Positions 37,726 through 45,976 of a stretch of DNA of 64,000 nt are shown here, one piece after another. The notes beneath the pieces were generated by a model, which did not search any database, was not told the origin of the DNA, and saw only the letters and a list, made by a program, of their open reading frames with translations. Positions within the stretch are counted from its first letter, which is position 1. Each line of letters begins with the position of its first letter. This stretch comes from an uncultured Bacteroidales bacterium (lineage in GTDB: Bacteria; Bacteroidota; Bacteroidia; Bacteroidales; P3). Made by a program: the position numbers and the translations under genes. The stretch spans positions 1-64,000 of the forward strand of contig CASEWE010000009.1 in the NCBI GenBank assembly GCA_949291555.1. The letters are read 5' to 3'.

Positions 37726-37800
37726 GGTTTTGTCCTCCTATTGTTTTGTTGTTTGCATTCGGGTCGGCCGGATTTTCCAGACCACTTACTGTTTTAATGA

Positions 37801-37822
37801 GCTACTGTATTACTGAAGTAGC
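37801..37822. promoter_or_regulatory. Probable GntR operator at the ABC promoter
   Basis: Inverted repeat GCTACT-10 nt-AGTAGC at the predicted transcription start of the ABC operon. Position and linkage to a YtrA-type GntR gene suggest repression by that regulator. Confidence 0.5.
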
Positions 37823-37828
37823 ACACCA

Positions 37829-37858
37829 CAAAAGTACATCAAATTTTAATACCTGCAA
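37829..37858 (-). promoter_or_regulatory. Promoter of the ABC transporter operon
   Basis: The minus strand reads TTG (37856-37858), 19 nt, TACTTTTG (37829-37836), a full match. The predicted start is near 37822, giving a long leader of about 245 nt that contains the palindrome and the small open frame. Confidence 0.75.
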
Positions 37859-37969
37859 GTTTTTTCAGGATTTTTTTTCGAGATTTTTCGTGAGAATTTA
37901 TAAATATCTTAAAGACAATTATTTAAATATGTCTTTTAAGAGAAAGGATGGGGGGGCGTTTTCTGCTTT

Positions 37970-39181
37970 TCAAACCCGGTGCCGGGTCGCGATGCAGGAA
38001 AAGAGCAATGCCAGCAGCACGATGCCCGCAAGGGCCAGCACGAAGAAGTTCCAGCCATAAGCGGTGAGGACGATGCCGGAAGAGGCCCCGATGATGCTGG
38101 AGCCGGCGTAATAGAACAGCCAGTAGAGGCAGGTGGCGCTGCTTTTGGCCCGGTGCGCCCGGATGGAAACGATGCGGCTCGACATGGCATTGGCGCCGGA
38201 GAAAGCGAAAGTGACGATGCCTAAGCCGGCAATCAAGGCCCAGAGTTCCATCACCAAGAGCAGAAGCACCCCGGCAAGCATTAGCAGCAGGGATATTTTC
38301 AGCAAAAGGGCGGCGTCGTGCCGGTCTGACAGCCATCCGATGCACAGGGAACCCGCCACGCCGGCAATGTACATCAGGAAAATCATCGCCACGATGTAGT
38401 GGGGCAAATTGAACGGTTCGGCTTCGAGGACAAAGGAAATGTAGTTGTACACGCTGACAAAAGCACCCAGGATCAAGGCTGCCGTCAGGAACAGGCCTAA
38501 GAATGCGAAATGCGCCAGGAAGCTGCCCATGCGGCGCAGTTTGATCCGCACGTCCGTATGCTGGGGGTGGAAGTGCAGGGAGGCCGGGAACCGCCGGGCA
38601 AAGACCAGCCCGACGGCCAAGGCGGCCAAGCCGAAAACGAGCGCGGTGATGTGCCAGCTGCTCCAGCCGGCAATCAGGGCGCCGCAAACCCGCCCGGACA
38701 TTCCTCCGATGGTATTCCCGCTCAGGTACAGGCTAATGGCAGTGCCTAAGACGGCCGGGCTCACTTCTTCGTTCAGGTAGGCCAGAGCCACGGCCGAGAC
38801 GCCGGAAAGGGCCATTCCTTTGAGAAGGCTCAAGGCCAGGACCAACGGGAAGTTCCAGGCGAGCGAGGTCAGCAAGGTGAGGATGGCCGAAGCGATCAGC
38901 GAGAAGCTCATCAGTCTGGCGCGTCCTACGGCATCGGCCTTGAAGGCCCAGATGAACAAGCCGGCCGCCATGCCTAAGGTGGAGAACGAAACGGCAAGGC
39001 TGCTGGCGGCCGGGGAGACGGAAAATTCCTGGCAAATATCCCCTAAGACAGGTTGGAACAGGTACAATTGGGCAAAGACCGAGAGGCCGGAAAGAAAGAT
39101 GCAGTTCCGTATGCGCTTGAAGCGGACAGACCCCATTTCCGCTTTGGGATGGTGCATTTTCAGGCTATGGCTCCGGTCCAT
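37970..39181 (-). CDS. MFS transporter
   Basis: A 403-residue membrane protein with about 12 hydrophobic helices and the MFS loop motifs, for example FKADAVGRARLMSFSL after helix 2 and IGWLSDRHDAALLLKIS between helices 8 and 9. The YnfM-like arrangement (FSVSPAASSLAVSFSTLGMAAG) suggests a drug or metabolite efflux pump. The start at 39181 is one of several possible Met codons. It is not clearly linked to its neighbours. Confidence 0.87.
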   Translation of the reverse strand: MDRSHSLKMHHPKAEMGSVRFKRIRNCIFLSGLSVFAQLYLFQPVLGDICQEFSVSPAASSLAVSFSTLGMAAGLFIWAFKADAVGRARLMSFSLIASAILTLLTSLAWNFPLVLALSLLKGMALSGVSAVALAYLNEEVSPAVLGTAISLYLSGNTIGGMSGRVCGALIAGWSSWHITALVFGLAALAVGLVFARRFPASLHFHPQHTDVRIKLRRMGSFLAHFAFLGLFLTAALILGAFVSVYNYISFVLEAEPFNLPHYIVAMIFLMYIAGVAGSLCIGWLSDRHDAALLLKISLLLMLAGVLLLLVMELWALIAGLGIVTFAFSGANAMSSRIVSIRAHRAKSSATCLYWLFYYAGSSIIGASSGIVLTAYGWNFFVLALAGIVLLALLFSCIATRHRV

Positions 39182-39520
39182 GGTTGTTTGGGATTTTGTT
39201 TGGGCGCGATGCCGGGGCATCGTGTCCGCTTGGTGCTTCGAAGCCCTTTTTGTTGCCGCGGTTTCCCTTTCGAGCCGGATTCCATCGGGCCGGCTCCTTT
39301 TGGGGCGCGCCTGTGCCGGGCCGGCCTTTCCCCGGGGAAGGCACCTTCTGCAGGATAAGGATAGTTGTGCCCGTGGAAAATCTTTCCTGGAGCGGGCCTC
39401 TGTTCTTCCAAGCGGACGGCCTTTGCGGAAAACCGGTTTCGGTGCGGATGAAAGCGGTATCTGGCTGGAAGTGCTTGCCGGATGAAGTTCCCCTTCCCCT
39501 GCCGGATAAAACATTCCTAT
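39182..39520. other. Gene-free stretch upstream of the MFS gene
   Basis: About 340 nt of mixed composition. It should hold the MFS promoter, but no TAnnTTTG match was found on the minus strand. No RNA gene or repeat is recognised. Confidence 0.5.
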
Positions 39521-39554
39521 AAAAAAAAGGATCCGCATTTTTGCGAATCCTTTT
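39521..39554 (-). terminator. Terminator of the small basic protein/HU unit
   Basis: Stem GGATCCGCA/TGCGAATCC (one mismatch; 39529-39537, 39542-39550), followed on the minus strand by eight T (39521-39528). Confidence 0.82.
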
Positions 39555-39599
39555 CCCGACACGAACAGCCTTTGCGGCAGCACGGCCTTCAAGGCAAGT

Positions 39600-39689
39600 T
39601 TACTTGTTCTTATGACGATTCTTGCGCAAGCGTTTTTTGCGCTTGTGCGTGGCCATCTTATGTCTTTTACGTTTTTTTCCGCTGGGCAT
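39600..39689 (-). CDS. AURKAIP1/COX24-like 29-residue ribosome-associated protein
   Basis: A 29-residue, extremely basic peptide (MPSGKKRKRHKMATHKRKK...). It matches the tiny Bacteroidetes proteins annotated AURKAIP1/COX24-domain, which resemble mitochondrial mS38 and mycobacterial bS22, so a role on the small ribosomal subunit is likely. It lies 1 nt after the HU-type gene stop and before a terminator, so the two are co-transcribed. Easily missed by gene callers because of its size. Confidence 0.82.
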   Translation of the reverse strand: MPSGKKRKRHKMATHKRKKRLRKNRHKNK

Positions 39690-39690
39690 G

Positions 39691-39981
39691 TTATTTGACT
39701 TTTAAATTGTTTTTTACTTCGTCTTTGAAAGGCTTGGCGGGCTTGAAAGCCGGAATCTTATGGGCGGGGATCACAATGGATTGTTCTTTGGAAATGTTCC
39801 TCCCTGCTTTCTGGGCCCGGGTCTTGATGATGAAACTGCCGAACCCTCTCAGGTAGATGTTTTCCCCTTTGGTCATGGTTTCCTTGACTACATCCATGAA
39901 AGTTTCTACCGTTGCCAAAACCGTAACCCTTTCGATACCGGTTTTTTCTGCGATGGCAGCTACGACTTCTGCTTTTGTCAT
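39691..39981 (-). CDS. HU/IHF-family DNA-binding protein
   Basis: A 96-residue nucleoid protein. The N-terminal dimerisation helices (MTKAEVVAAIAEKTGIERVT) and the DNA-binding arm region (RGFGSFIIKTRAQKAGRNISKEQSIVIPAHKIPAFKPAKPFKD) are diagnostic. The start at 39981 fits the family; upstream codons are not conserved-looking. A strong promoter precedes it. Confidence 0.95.
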   Translation of the reverse strand: MTKAEVVAAIAEKTGIERVTVLATVETFMDVVKETMTKGENIYLRGFGSFIIKTRAQKAGRNISKEQSIVIPAHKIPAFKPAKPFKDEVKNNLKVK

Positions 39982-40101
39982 TGTCTTTTCTCCTAATATG
40001 TTATTATACTCAAATACGAACCGGGAAACGGAACACGTCGGAAACATCTCGCAGGGGTTCCGGTTGCCGGCCTGTTTGAAACACGACGGCGAATAGAACT
40101 G

Positions 40102-40133
40102 CAAAAGTATCTGTTTTTTAGCGAAAAAACAAA
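40102..40133 (-). promoter_or_regulatory. Promoter of the HU-type gene
   Basis: The minus strand reads TTTG (40130-40133), 20 nt, TACTTTTG (40102-40109): full match. Predicted start near 40094, about 110 nt before the gene. Confidence 0.78.
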
Positions 40134-40249
40134 GCCTTGTCTTGCTGTTTGTTTATGTATCTTATAATCAATTGTTTTGTTGTTTTTTAGCGGTTCTTGC
40201 GGGAATTTGCGGGCAAAAAGAGGGGAAAGGGGCAAAAAGGAATATTCCG

Positions 40250-40257
40250 TATCTTTG
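40250..40257 (+). promoter_or_regulatory. Promoter -7 box of fabD
   Basis: TATCTTTG, a full TAnnTTTG match, about 140 nt before the fabD start. No TTG at the expected -33 position. Confidence 0.5.
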
Positions 40258-40397
40258 CTTCCGTTTGGAGAAAGGGCCCGGGGCTGGTTCCGCCATGCGG
40301 CAAGGGTTGCCGGGGCGGGCATTGCGAGGGGGCGGATCCGCGTTTCCCGATCCGGGCCTGTTTTTATGGATACGGACAATCAAAAACAGAGGACACG

Positions 40398-41279
40398 ATG
40401 AAGACAGCTTATGTTTTCCCCGGGCAAGGGGCGCAATTCCCGGGCATGGGAAAAGACCTTTACGAGAAATTCCCGCAAGCGAAGGAGATGTTCGACCAGG
40501 CGGACAGGATTTTAGGATTCCGCATCACCGACATCATGTTTTCCGGCAGCGAGGAGGATTTGAAGCAGACCAAGGTGACCCAGCCTGCCGTGTTCCTTCA
40601 CTCGGTTATCTGGGCGGCCTGCTTGCCGGATTTCAAGCCCGACATGGTAGCCGGGCATTCCTTGGGCGAATTTTCGGCCTTGGTGGCCAACCGGGCCTTG
40701 ACGTTCGAGGACGCCCTTGTCCTGGTGTCGAAACGGGCCAACGCCATGCAGCGGGCTTGCGAGATGAACCCCTCGACCATGGCAGCCATTATCGGCCTGC
40801 CCGATGAGAAGGTGGAAGAAATCTGCGCTTCGGTGGAAGGCCAGGTCGTAGTGCCTGCCAATTACAACAACCCCGGCCAGCTGGTCATTTCCGGAAGCAT
40901 GAAGGGAATCGAGGAAGCCTGCGCCAAATGCAAGGAGGCGGGAGCCAAGCGCGCCTTGCCGCTGAAAGTGGGCGGGGCGTTCCATTCCCCGCTTATGGAG
41001 CCGGCGCGGCAGGAGCTTTCCGAGGCGATCCAGGCAACGGTTTTCCACGAACCGGTATGCCCTGTTTACCAGAATGTGGACGCTTTGCCGTATAGCGAGC
41101 CCGAGAAGATCAAAGCCAACCTGATTGCCCAGCTCACTTCTCCTGTGCGCTGGACAGGAATCGTCCGGAACATGCACGCCGATGGCGCGGGCCGTTTTGT
41201 CGAGGTCGGGCCGGGGAAAGTGCTCCAAGGCATGATCGGGAAAATCGTTTCCGGAGTGGAAATACAAGGCGCCGAATAA
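40398..41279 (+). CDS. fabD: Malonyl-CoA:ACP transacylase
   Basis: A 293-residue enzyme moving malonyl from CoA to acyl carrier protein for fatty-acid synthesis. Family motifs: VFPGQGAQFPGMG, the nucleophile Ser in GHSLGEFSA, the active-site His in VGGAFHSPLM, and the C-terminal EVGPGKVLQGMI. The start MKTAYVFPGQG at 40398 is typical. It precedes the nucleotide-sugar cluster but is separated from it by a 13-bp hairpin. Confidence 0.96.
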   Translation: MKTAYVFPGQGAQFPGMGKDLYEKFPQAKEMFDQADRILGFRITDIMFSGSEEDLKQTKVTQPAVFLHSVIWAACLPDFKPDMVAGHSLGEFSALVANRALTFEDALVLVSKRANAMQRACEMNPSTMAAIIGLPDEKVEEICASVEGQVVVPANYNNPGQLVISGSMKGIEEACAKCKEAGAKRALPLKVGGAFHSPLMEPARQELSEAIQATVFHEPVCPVYQNVDALPYSEPEKIKANLIAQLTSPVRWTGIVRNMHADGAGRFVEVGPGKVLQGMIGKIVSGVEIQGAE

Positions 41280-41285
41280 TTCTGA

Positions 41286-41314
41286 GGCATTCCCGGGACA
41301 ATCCCGGGAATGCC
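41286..41314 (+). other. Perfect 13-bp hairpin between fabD and rfbH
   Basis: GGCATTCCCGGGA, loop CAA, TCCCGGGAATGCC. No T run follows, so it is not a classical terminator. It may protect the fabD mRNA end or reduce read-through into the sugar cluster. Confidence 0.75.
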
Positions 41315-41335
41315 GGGAAACGGAGGCCTTGCGGA

Positions 41336-42691
41336 ATGCAAATGAAACAGGAAAGCAAGATGGCAAAGACGCCTGCGCAATTGCGCGAACAGATAAAGGA
41401 ATTGGTGGCGGAATACCACGCGCTGCAATTCGGCCTTCCAGAGCAGGAAAAAGCATCCCGGCCGGTAGACAACGTGCATTATGCAGGCCGGGTGTTCGAC
41501 CAGAAGGAAATGGTCAACCTGGTGGACGCATCTTTGGATTTCTGGCTTACCGAAGGCCGGTATGCCCGGGAATTCGAGCAGAAATTCAAGGAGTATGTCG
41601 GGGTGCAGCACGCGTTGCTGACCAATTCGGGCTCCTCGGCCAATCTTCTGGCTTTCACAGCCCTTACGAGCAAGCTTTTAGGAGAGAAACGGCTTAAGAA
41701 AGGCAACGAAGTCATTACCGTGGCGGCCGGTTTCCCTACAACCGTCAACCCGATTATCCAGAACGGCCTGGTTCCGGTTTTCGTGGATGTGGAAATGGGC
41801 AATTACAACATCCTGGTGGAACAAGCCCGCCGGGCCATTTCGAGCGAAACCCGGGCCATCATGATAGCCCATACGTTAGGGAATCCGTTTTGCGTGGATG
41901 CTATCCTGGAACTGGCGCGGGAATACGATCTTTGGGTAATCGAGGACTGCTGCGATGCGTTGGGCTCCCTTTACAAAGGGAAGATGGCAGGTACTTTCGG
42001 CCATGTTTCCACGTTTTCGTTCTATCCGGCCCACCATATCACCACGGGAGAGGGCGGCATGATCTGCACCGACGACCCGCTGATAGCCCGTTCCGTGCGT
42101 TCTTTCCGGGACTGGGGGCGCGATTGTTACTGCGAGGGCGGGCAAAACGGGCGTTGCGGCCAGCGCTACACCCGCCAGTACGGCGAATTGCCGTTGGGCT
42201 ACGATCACAAATACGTCTATTCGCATATCGGCTACAACTTGAAGATGACCGACATGCAGGCAGCCATAGGTTCGGCGCAAATGGACAAGCTGCCGGGATT
42301 CGTCAAGAAGCGGAAAGAGAATTTTGCCCGTTGGGAAGAAGGTTTCAAGGCTTGGGAAAAATATTTCATTTTGCCCGTGGCCGAACCCGGCTCGGACCCG
42401 TCCTGGTTCGCCTATCCGGTGACGGTGCGCGAGGAGGCCGGCTTCAGCCGTACCGAACTGACCGGGTACCTGAGCAGGGAAGGCGTGGAAACGCGCAACC
42501 TCTTTGCCGGCAACATGGTCAAGCAGCCGGCCTATTTGCAAGTGGAAAAGCGGATCGTGGGAAATCTGGAAAACACCGATGCGGTGATGGAACGGACGTT
42601 TTTCTTAGGCACTTATCCGGGCTTGACCCGGGAGCAGATAGCCTATGTGCTGGATAAGATCGGGTTTTTCTTGAAAGAGAGAGGGCTTTGA
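41336..42691 (+). CDS. rfbH: CDP-4-dehydro-6-deoxyglucose 3-dehydrase (E1 type)
   Basis: A 451-residue member of the DegT/AscC family that removes the 3-OH of CDP-4-keto-6-deoxyglucose using PMP and a [2Fe-2S] cluster. The usual PLP-binding Lys is replaced by His (FYPAHHITTGEGG), the hallmark of E1. The cluster cysteines are visible as C-x-C-x7-C (CYCEGGQNGRC) with a further Cys in EDCCDALGS. The partner reductase E3 (AscD/RfbI type) is not in this window. First gene of an rfbH-F-G set for a CDP-3,6-dideoxyhexose. Confidence 0.93.
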   Translation: MQMKQESKMAKTPAQLREQIKELVAEYHALQFGLPEQEKASRPVDNVHYAGRVFDQKEMVNLVDASLDFWLTEGRYAREFEQKFKEYVGVQHALLTNSGSSANLLAFTALTSKLLGEKRLKKGNEVITVAAGFPTTVNPIIQNGLVPVFVDVEMGNYNILVEQARRAISSETRAIMIAHTLGNPFCVDAILELAREYDLWVIEDCCDALGSLYKGKMAGTFGHVSTFSFYPAHHITTGEGGMICTDDPLIARSVRSFRDWGRDCYCEGGQNGRCGQRYTRQYGELPLGYDHKYVYSHIGYNLKMTDMQAAIGSAQMDKLPGFVKKRKENFARWEEGFKAWEKYFILPVAEPGSDPSWFAYPVTVREEAGFSRTELTGYLSREGVETRNLFAGNMVKQPAYLQVEKRIVGNLENTDAVMERTFFLGTYPGLTREQIAYVLDKIGFFLKERGL

Positions 42692-42862
42692 ACCGTCTGG
42701 AGCGGTCGATCGGACGGGAAAGGTGTGCCAAAGAGGCGGCGGAGGAAAGCGCGGATCAAGGGCAGTGAGGCAGAGGGAGGATGCGAGCCGTTCCGGAGCG
42801 GCCGACCCGCTGGACTGCGCCGCGAAGTGGCGTTCATTCCGAAACAAAGTTTGAATTCGAAT

Positions 42863-43642
42863 ATGAAAGTAGTAATCCTGGCCGGAGGTTTCGGCACCCG
42901 TTTGTCGGAAGAGACCGATATCCGCCCCAAACCGATGGTGGAGATAGGCGGCAAGCCGATCTTGTGGCATATCATGAAGATTTATTCCCATTACGGGTTC
43001 AACGAGTTTGTGATTTGCTGCGGGTACAAGGCCTATATGATCAAGCAGTATTTTGCCGATTATTTCCTGCATCAGGCCGACATGACGGTGGATCTGAGCA
43101 ACAACAGCATGGAAATCCATCATTCCCATGCCGAACCATGGAAGGTGACCTTGGTCGATACCGGGCTTGACACCATGACGGGCGGGCGGCTGAAAAGAAT
43201 CAAGGAATACCTGCCCGCAGGCGAGCCTTTCATGATGACCTACGGGGACGGGGTGGCCGATGTGGATATTCCGGCATTGCTCCGTTTCCATCGGGAACAG
43301 AAGAAGCGGGCCACGGTGACGGTCGTGCAGCCTTCCGGCCGTTTCGGGGCCATCACATTCAACGCTGCCGACGAGGTGAAGGTGTTTTCGTTCCAGGAAA
43401 AGCCGAAGGGGGATAGCAGCTGGATCAATGGCGGTTTCTTTGTGCTGGAACCCGAGGTGCTGGATTATATCGAAGGCGATGCTACCATTTGGGAGCGCAA
43501 GCCGCTGGAGGCTTTGGCCGCCGAAGGGGAACTGGTGGCCTACCGGCATTACGGTTTCTGGAGGCCGATGGACACGCAGCGGGAGAAACGGGAACTGGAG
43601 GCTTTGTGGGCCGAAGGGAACGCTCCTTGGAAAATCTGGTGA
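42863..43642 (+). CDS. rfbF: Glucose-1-phosphate cytidylyltransferase
   Basis: A 259-residue enzyme making CDP-glucose from CTP and glucose-1-phosphate. Nucleotidyltransferase motif LAGGFGTRLSEETDIRPKPM at residues 6-25, DGVAD metal site, and the C-terminal FWRPMDTQRE block typical of RfbF. The start at 42863 fits the family. It supplies the substrate of RfbG. Confidence 0.95.
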   Translation: MKVVILAGGFGTRLSEETDIRPKPMVEIGGKPILWHIMKIYSHYGFNEFVICCGYKAYMIKQYFADYFLHQADMTVDLSNNSMEIHHSHAEPWKVTLVDTGLDTMTGGRLKRIKEYLPAGEPFMMTYGDGVADVDIPALLRFHREQKKRATVTVVQPSGRFGAITFNAADEVKVFSFQEKPKGDSSWINGGFFVLEPEVLDYIEGDATIWERKPLEALAAEGELVAYRHYGFWRPMDTQREKRELEALWAEGNAPWKIW

Positions 43643-43771
43643 TTTGAAAAGCGGCGGCAGGTTCGGGCATGCCTGTCCCGGCATCGGGGAGGGTCGAGCC
43701 TTTTTGCCGGGCCTTTTTGAATGTCCGCTTGCGCGCGGGACCGGGGCGCAAGGAAGCGCGGGCAAAGGGAT

Positions 43772-44857
43772 ATGTTTATGGAGTTTGAGCGTTTTTATAA
43801 AGGGAAGCGGGTCTTGGTGACCGGGCATACGGGTTTCAAAGGAAGCTGGCTGAGCATCTGGCTGCATTCTTTGGGCGCGGAAGTGGTCGGTCTGGGACTG
43901 GCTCCCGATAGCGAACGGGATAATTATGTCCTGTCGGGCATCGGCCGGAAGATAAAGGCCGATTTGCGGGTGGATATTCGCGATGCGGCTGCGCTGGAAG
44001 CGGTGTTCGAGCAATACCGGCCTGAAATCGTGTTCCATCTGGCAGCCCAGCCTTTGGTCCGCCTTTCTTACGAGATGCCGGTCGAGACTTACCAGACCAA
44101 TGTGATGGGGACTATCCACGTGCTGGAGGCCATCCGGCATTGCCCCAGCGTCAGGGTCGGCGTGATGATTACCACCGACAAATGTTATGAAAACAGGGAG
44201 CAGGTCTGGGGTTACCGGGAAGACGAACCGATGGGAGGCTACGACCCGTATAGCAGCAGCAAGGGCGCGGCGGAGATCGCGATAAGCAGCTGGCGCCGTT
44301 CCTTCTTCAATCCGGCGCAGTTTGCCCGTCACGGCAAGAGCATAGCCAGCGTGCGGGCGGGGAATGTGATCGGGGGCGGCGACTGGGCCAAGGACCGTAT
44401 CATTCCCGATTGCATCCGGGCCTTGGAAGCCGGGCAGCCGATCGGAATCCGCAGCCCCAAGGCGATCCGTCCCTGGCAGCATGTGCTGGAACCCTTGAGC
44501 GGCTACATGCTGCTGGCAAAGAAGATGTGGGAAGAACCGGTGCGTTATTGCGAGGCTTGGAACTTCGGCCCGGATGCCGGCAGCATCGTTCCCGTCTGGG
44601 AGGTGGCCGGCATGGTGATCGAAGCCTACGGTTCGGGCGAGCGCAAAGACTTGTCCGGCCCGGACGCTTTGCACGAGGCCAACCTGTTGATGCTGGACAT
44701 CGGCAAGGCCCGTTTCCGTTTGGGCTGGGAACCTCGTCTGGATATCCGCCGGAGCATCGATTTGACGGTCGACTGGTACAAGCGTTACCGGCAGGAGGAT
44801 GTGTATGGCTTGTGCTTGGAAGAAATAGGCGGTTATTGCCGTTCCGGGCAGGGATGA
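43772..44857 (+). CDS. rfbG: CDP-glucose 4,6-dehydratase
   Basis: A 361-residue short-chain dehydrogenase/reductase converting CDP-glucose to CDP-4-keto-6-deoxyglucose. NAD-binding VTGHTGFKGSW near residue 16, the TTDKCYEN block, catalytic YSSSK (Tyr/Lys), and RAGNVIGGGDWAKDRIIPD, diagnostic of RfbG. Either the ATG at 43772 or at 43778 could be the start; 43772 is given. It follows rfbF with about 130 nt between. Confidence 0.95.
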   Translation: MFMEFERFYKGKRVLVTGHTGFKGSWLSIWLHSLGAEVVGLGLAPDSERDNYVLSGIGRKIKADLRVDIRDAAALEAVFEQYRPEIVFHLAAQPLVRLSYEMPVETYQTNVMGTIHVLEAIRHCPSVRVGVMITTDKCYENREQVWGYREDEPMGGYDPYSSSKGAAEIAISSWRRSFFNPAQFARHGKSIASVRAGNVIGGGDWAKDRIIPDCIRALEAGQPIGIRSPKAIRPWQHVLEPLSGYMLLAKKMWEEPVRYCEAWNFGPDAGSIVPVWEVAGMVIEAYGSGERKDLSGPDALHEANLLMLDIGKARFRLGWEPRLDIRRSIDLTVDWYKRYRQEDVYGLCLEEIGGYCRSGQG

Positions 44858-44928
44858 ATCGAAGCAGGGGGCGGGCCTGTCCCGGAGGATAGGGCCAGGG
44901 ACCTTTGACCGGAAAGCGGGAGCTCGAC

Positions 44929-45819
44929 ATGAAAAAAATATTGCTGACAGGCGGCGGAGGCTTTATCGGAAAGAATATCCGGGAAAGCTTCCTTTCGGCC
45001 AAATACGAGATTACAGCCCCATCGCACAAGGAGGTGGATTGGGCCGATGCGGAGGCAATGGATGCTTGGTTTTCAAGTCGTTCCTTCGATGCGGTGATCC
45101 ATGCGGCGGTGAAGCCGGGGCATCGGAACGCTCCCGACCACGAGCATCTGCTTTATACGAATACCCGCATGTTCTTCAATATAGTGCGTCATGCCGACCG
45201 CTGCGGGCGCATTCTCAATATCGGTTCGGGCGCCATTTACGATATGCGGCATTACGAACCTGCGATGAAAGAGGATTTTTTCGGGCGGCATGTTCCGGAG
45301 GACGAGCATGGATATACCAAATATATCTGTGGCAAATACATGGAAAACTGCCCGGAAGACGTGGTGGACTTGCGGGTTTTCGGCATTTTCGGGAAGTACG
45401 AGGATTACGCGATACGTTTCATTTCGAATGCGATTTGCAAGGCCTTGTTCGATTTGCCGGTAACTTTGCGCCAGGACCGGGTTTTCAGTTATCTGGCGGT
45501 AGAGGATCTGATGCCGGTCTTGGATTGGTTCATCGAGCATAAGCCGCGGCATAAGGCATACAACGTGGTGCCCGATGAACGGGTTTCCCTTTTGGACCTC
45601 GCACGGATGGTGGTAAGGATTTCGGGCAAGGATTTGCCGATCAGGGTTGGCGCGCAAGGCCGGGGAATGGAATACAGCGGCGACAATGCCCGCTTGAAGG
45701 GGGAAATGGGAGAACGGCTTTCGTTCATGCCGGTTGAACAGTCGGTGAGACGGTTATACGGATGGTACTCGGCGCATAAAGGCGAATTGGACAGGGAATG
45801 CCTGCTGTTCGACAAGTGA
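44929..45819 (+). CDS. NAD-dependent epimerase/dehydratase (probable CDP-sugar 4-ketoreductase)
   Basis: A 296-residue extended SDR. Nucleotide-binding LTGGGGFIGKN at residues 4-14, catalytic Tyr-x3-Lys as YICGK, and Ser in NIGSGAIYD. Its place after rfbH-F-G suggests it reduces a 4-keto group, as do abequose/paratose synthases or the YerF-type reductase of yersiniose synthesis. Exact product cannot be read from sequence. The in-frame ATG at 44905 is possible, but MKKILLTGGGG is the natural start. Confidence 0.85.
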   Translation: MKKILLTGGGGFIGKNIRESFLSAKYEITAPSHKEVDWADAEAMDAWFSSRSFDAVIHAAVKPGHRNAPDHEHLLYTNTRMFFNIVRHADRCGRILNIGSGAIYDMRHYEPAMKEDFFGRHVPEDEHGYTKYICGKYMENCPEDVVDLRVFGIFGKYEDYAIRFISNAICKALFDLPVTLRQDRVFSYLAVEDLMPVLDWFIEHKPRHKAYNVVPDERVSLLDLARMVVRISGKDLPIRVGAQGRGMEYSGDNARLKGEMGERLSFMPVEQSVRRLYGWYSAHKGELDRECLLFDK

Positions 45820-45976
45820 GGCCTTGCCCGGCGGGCAAGCGGGCTGCAGCGCAGGGAGCGGGCCGGCGAATCGGGCCGTTTGGCAGACGAGGCCGGCAGG
45901 CCGGCGGCGGGGGGAATGGATGGAATTTGAATGGTAAATGGAATTTGAATGACAATAGGGCAAAAACGGATGAGGC

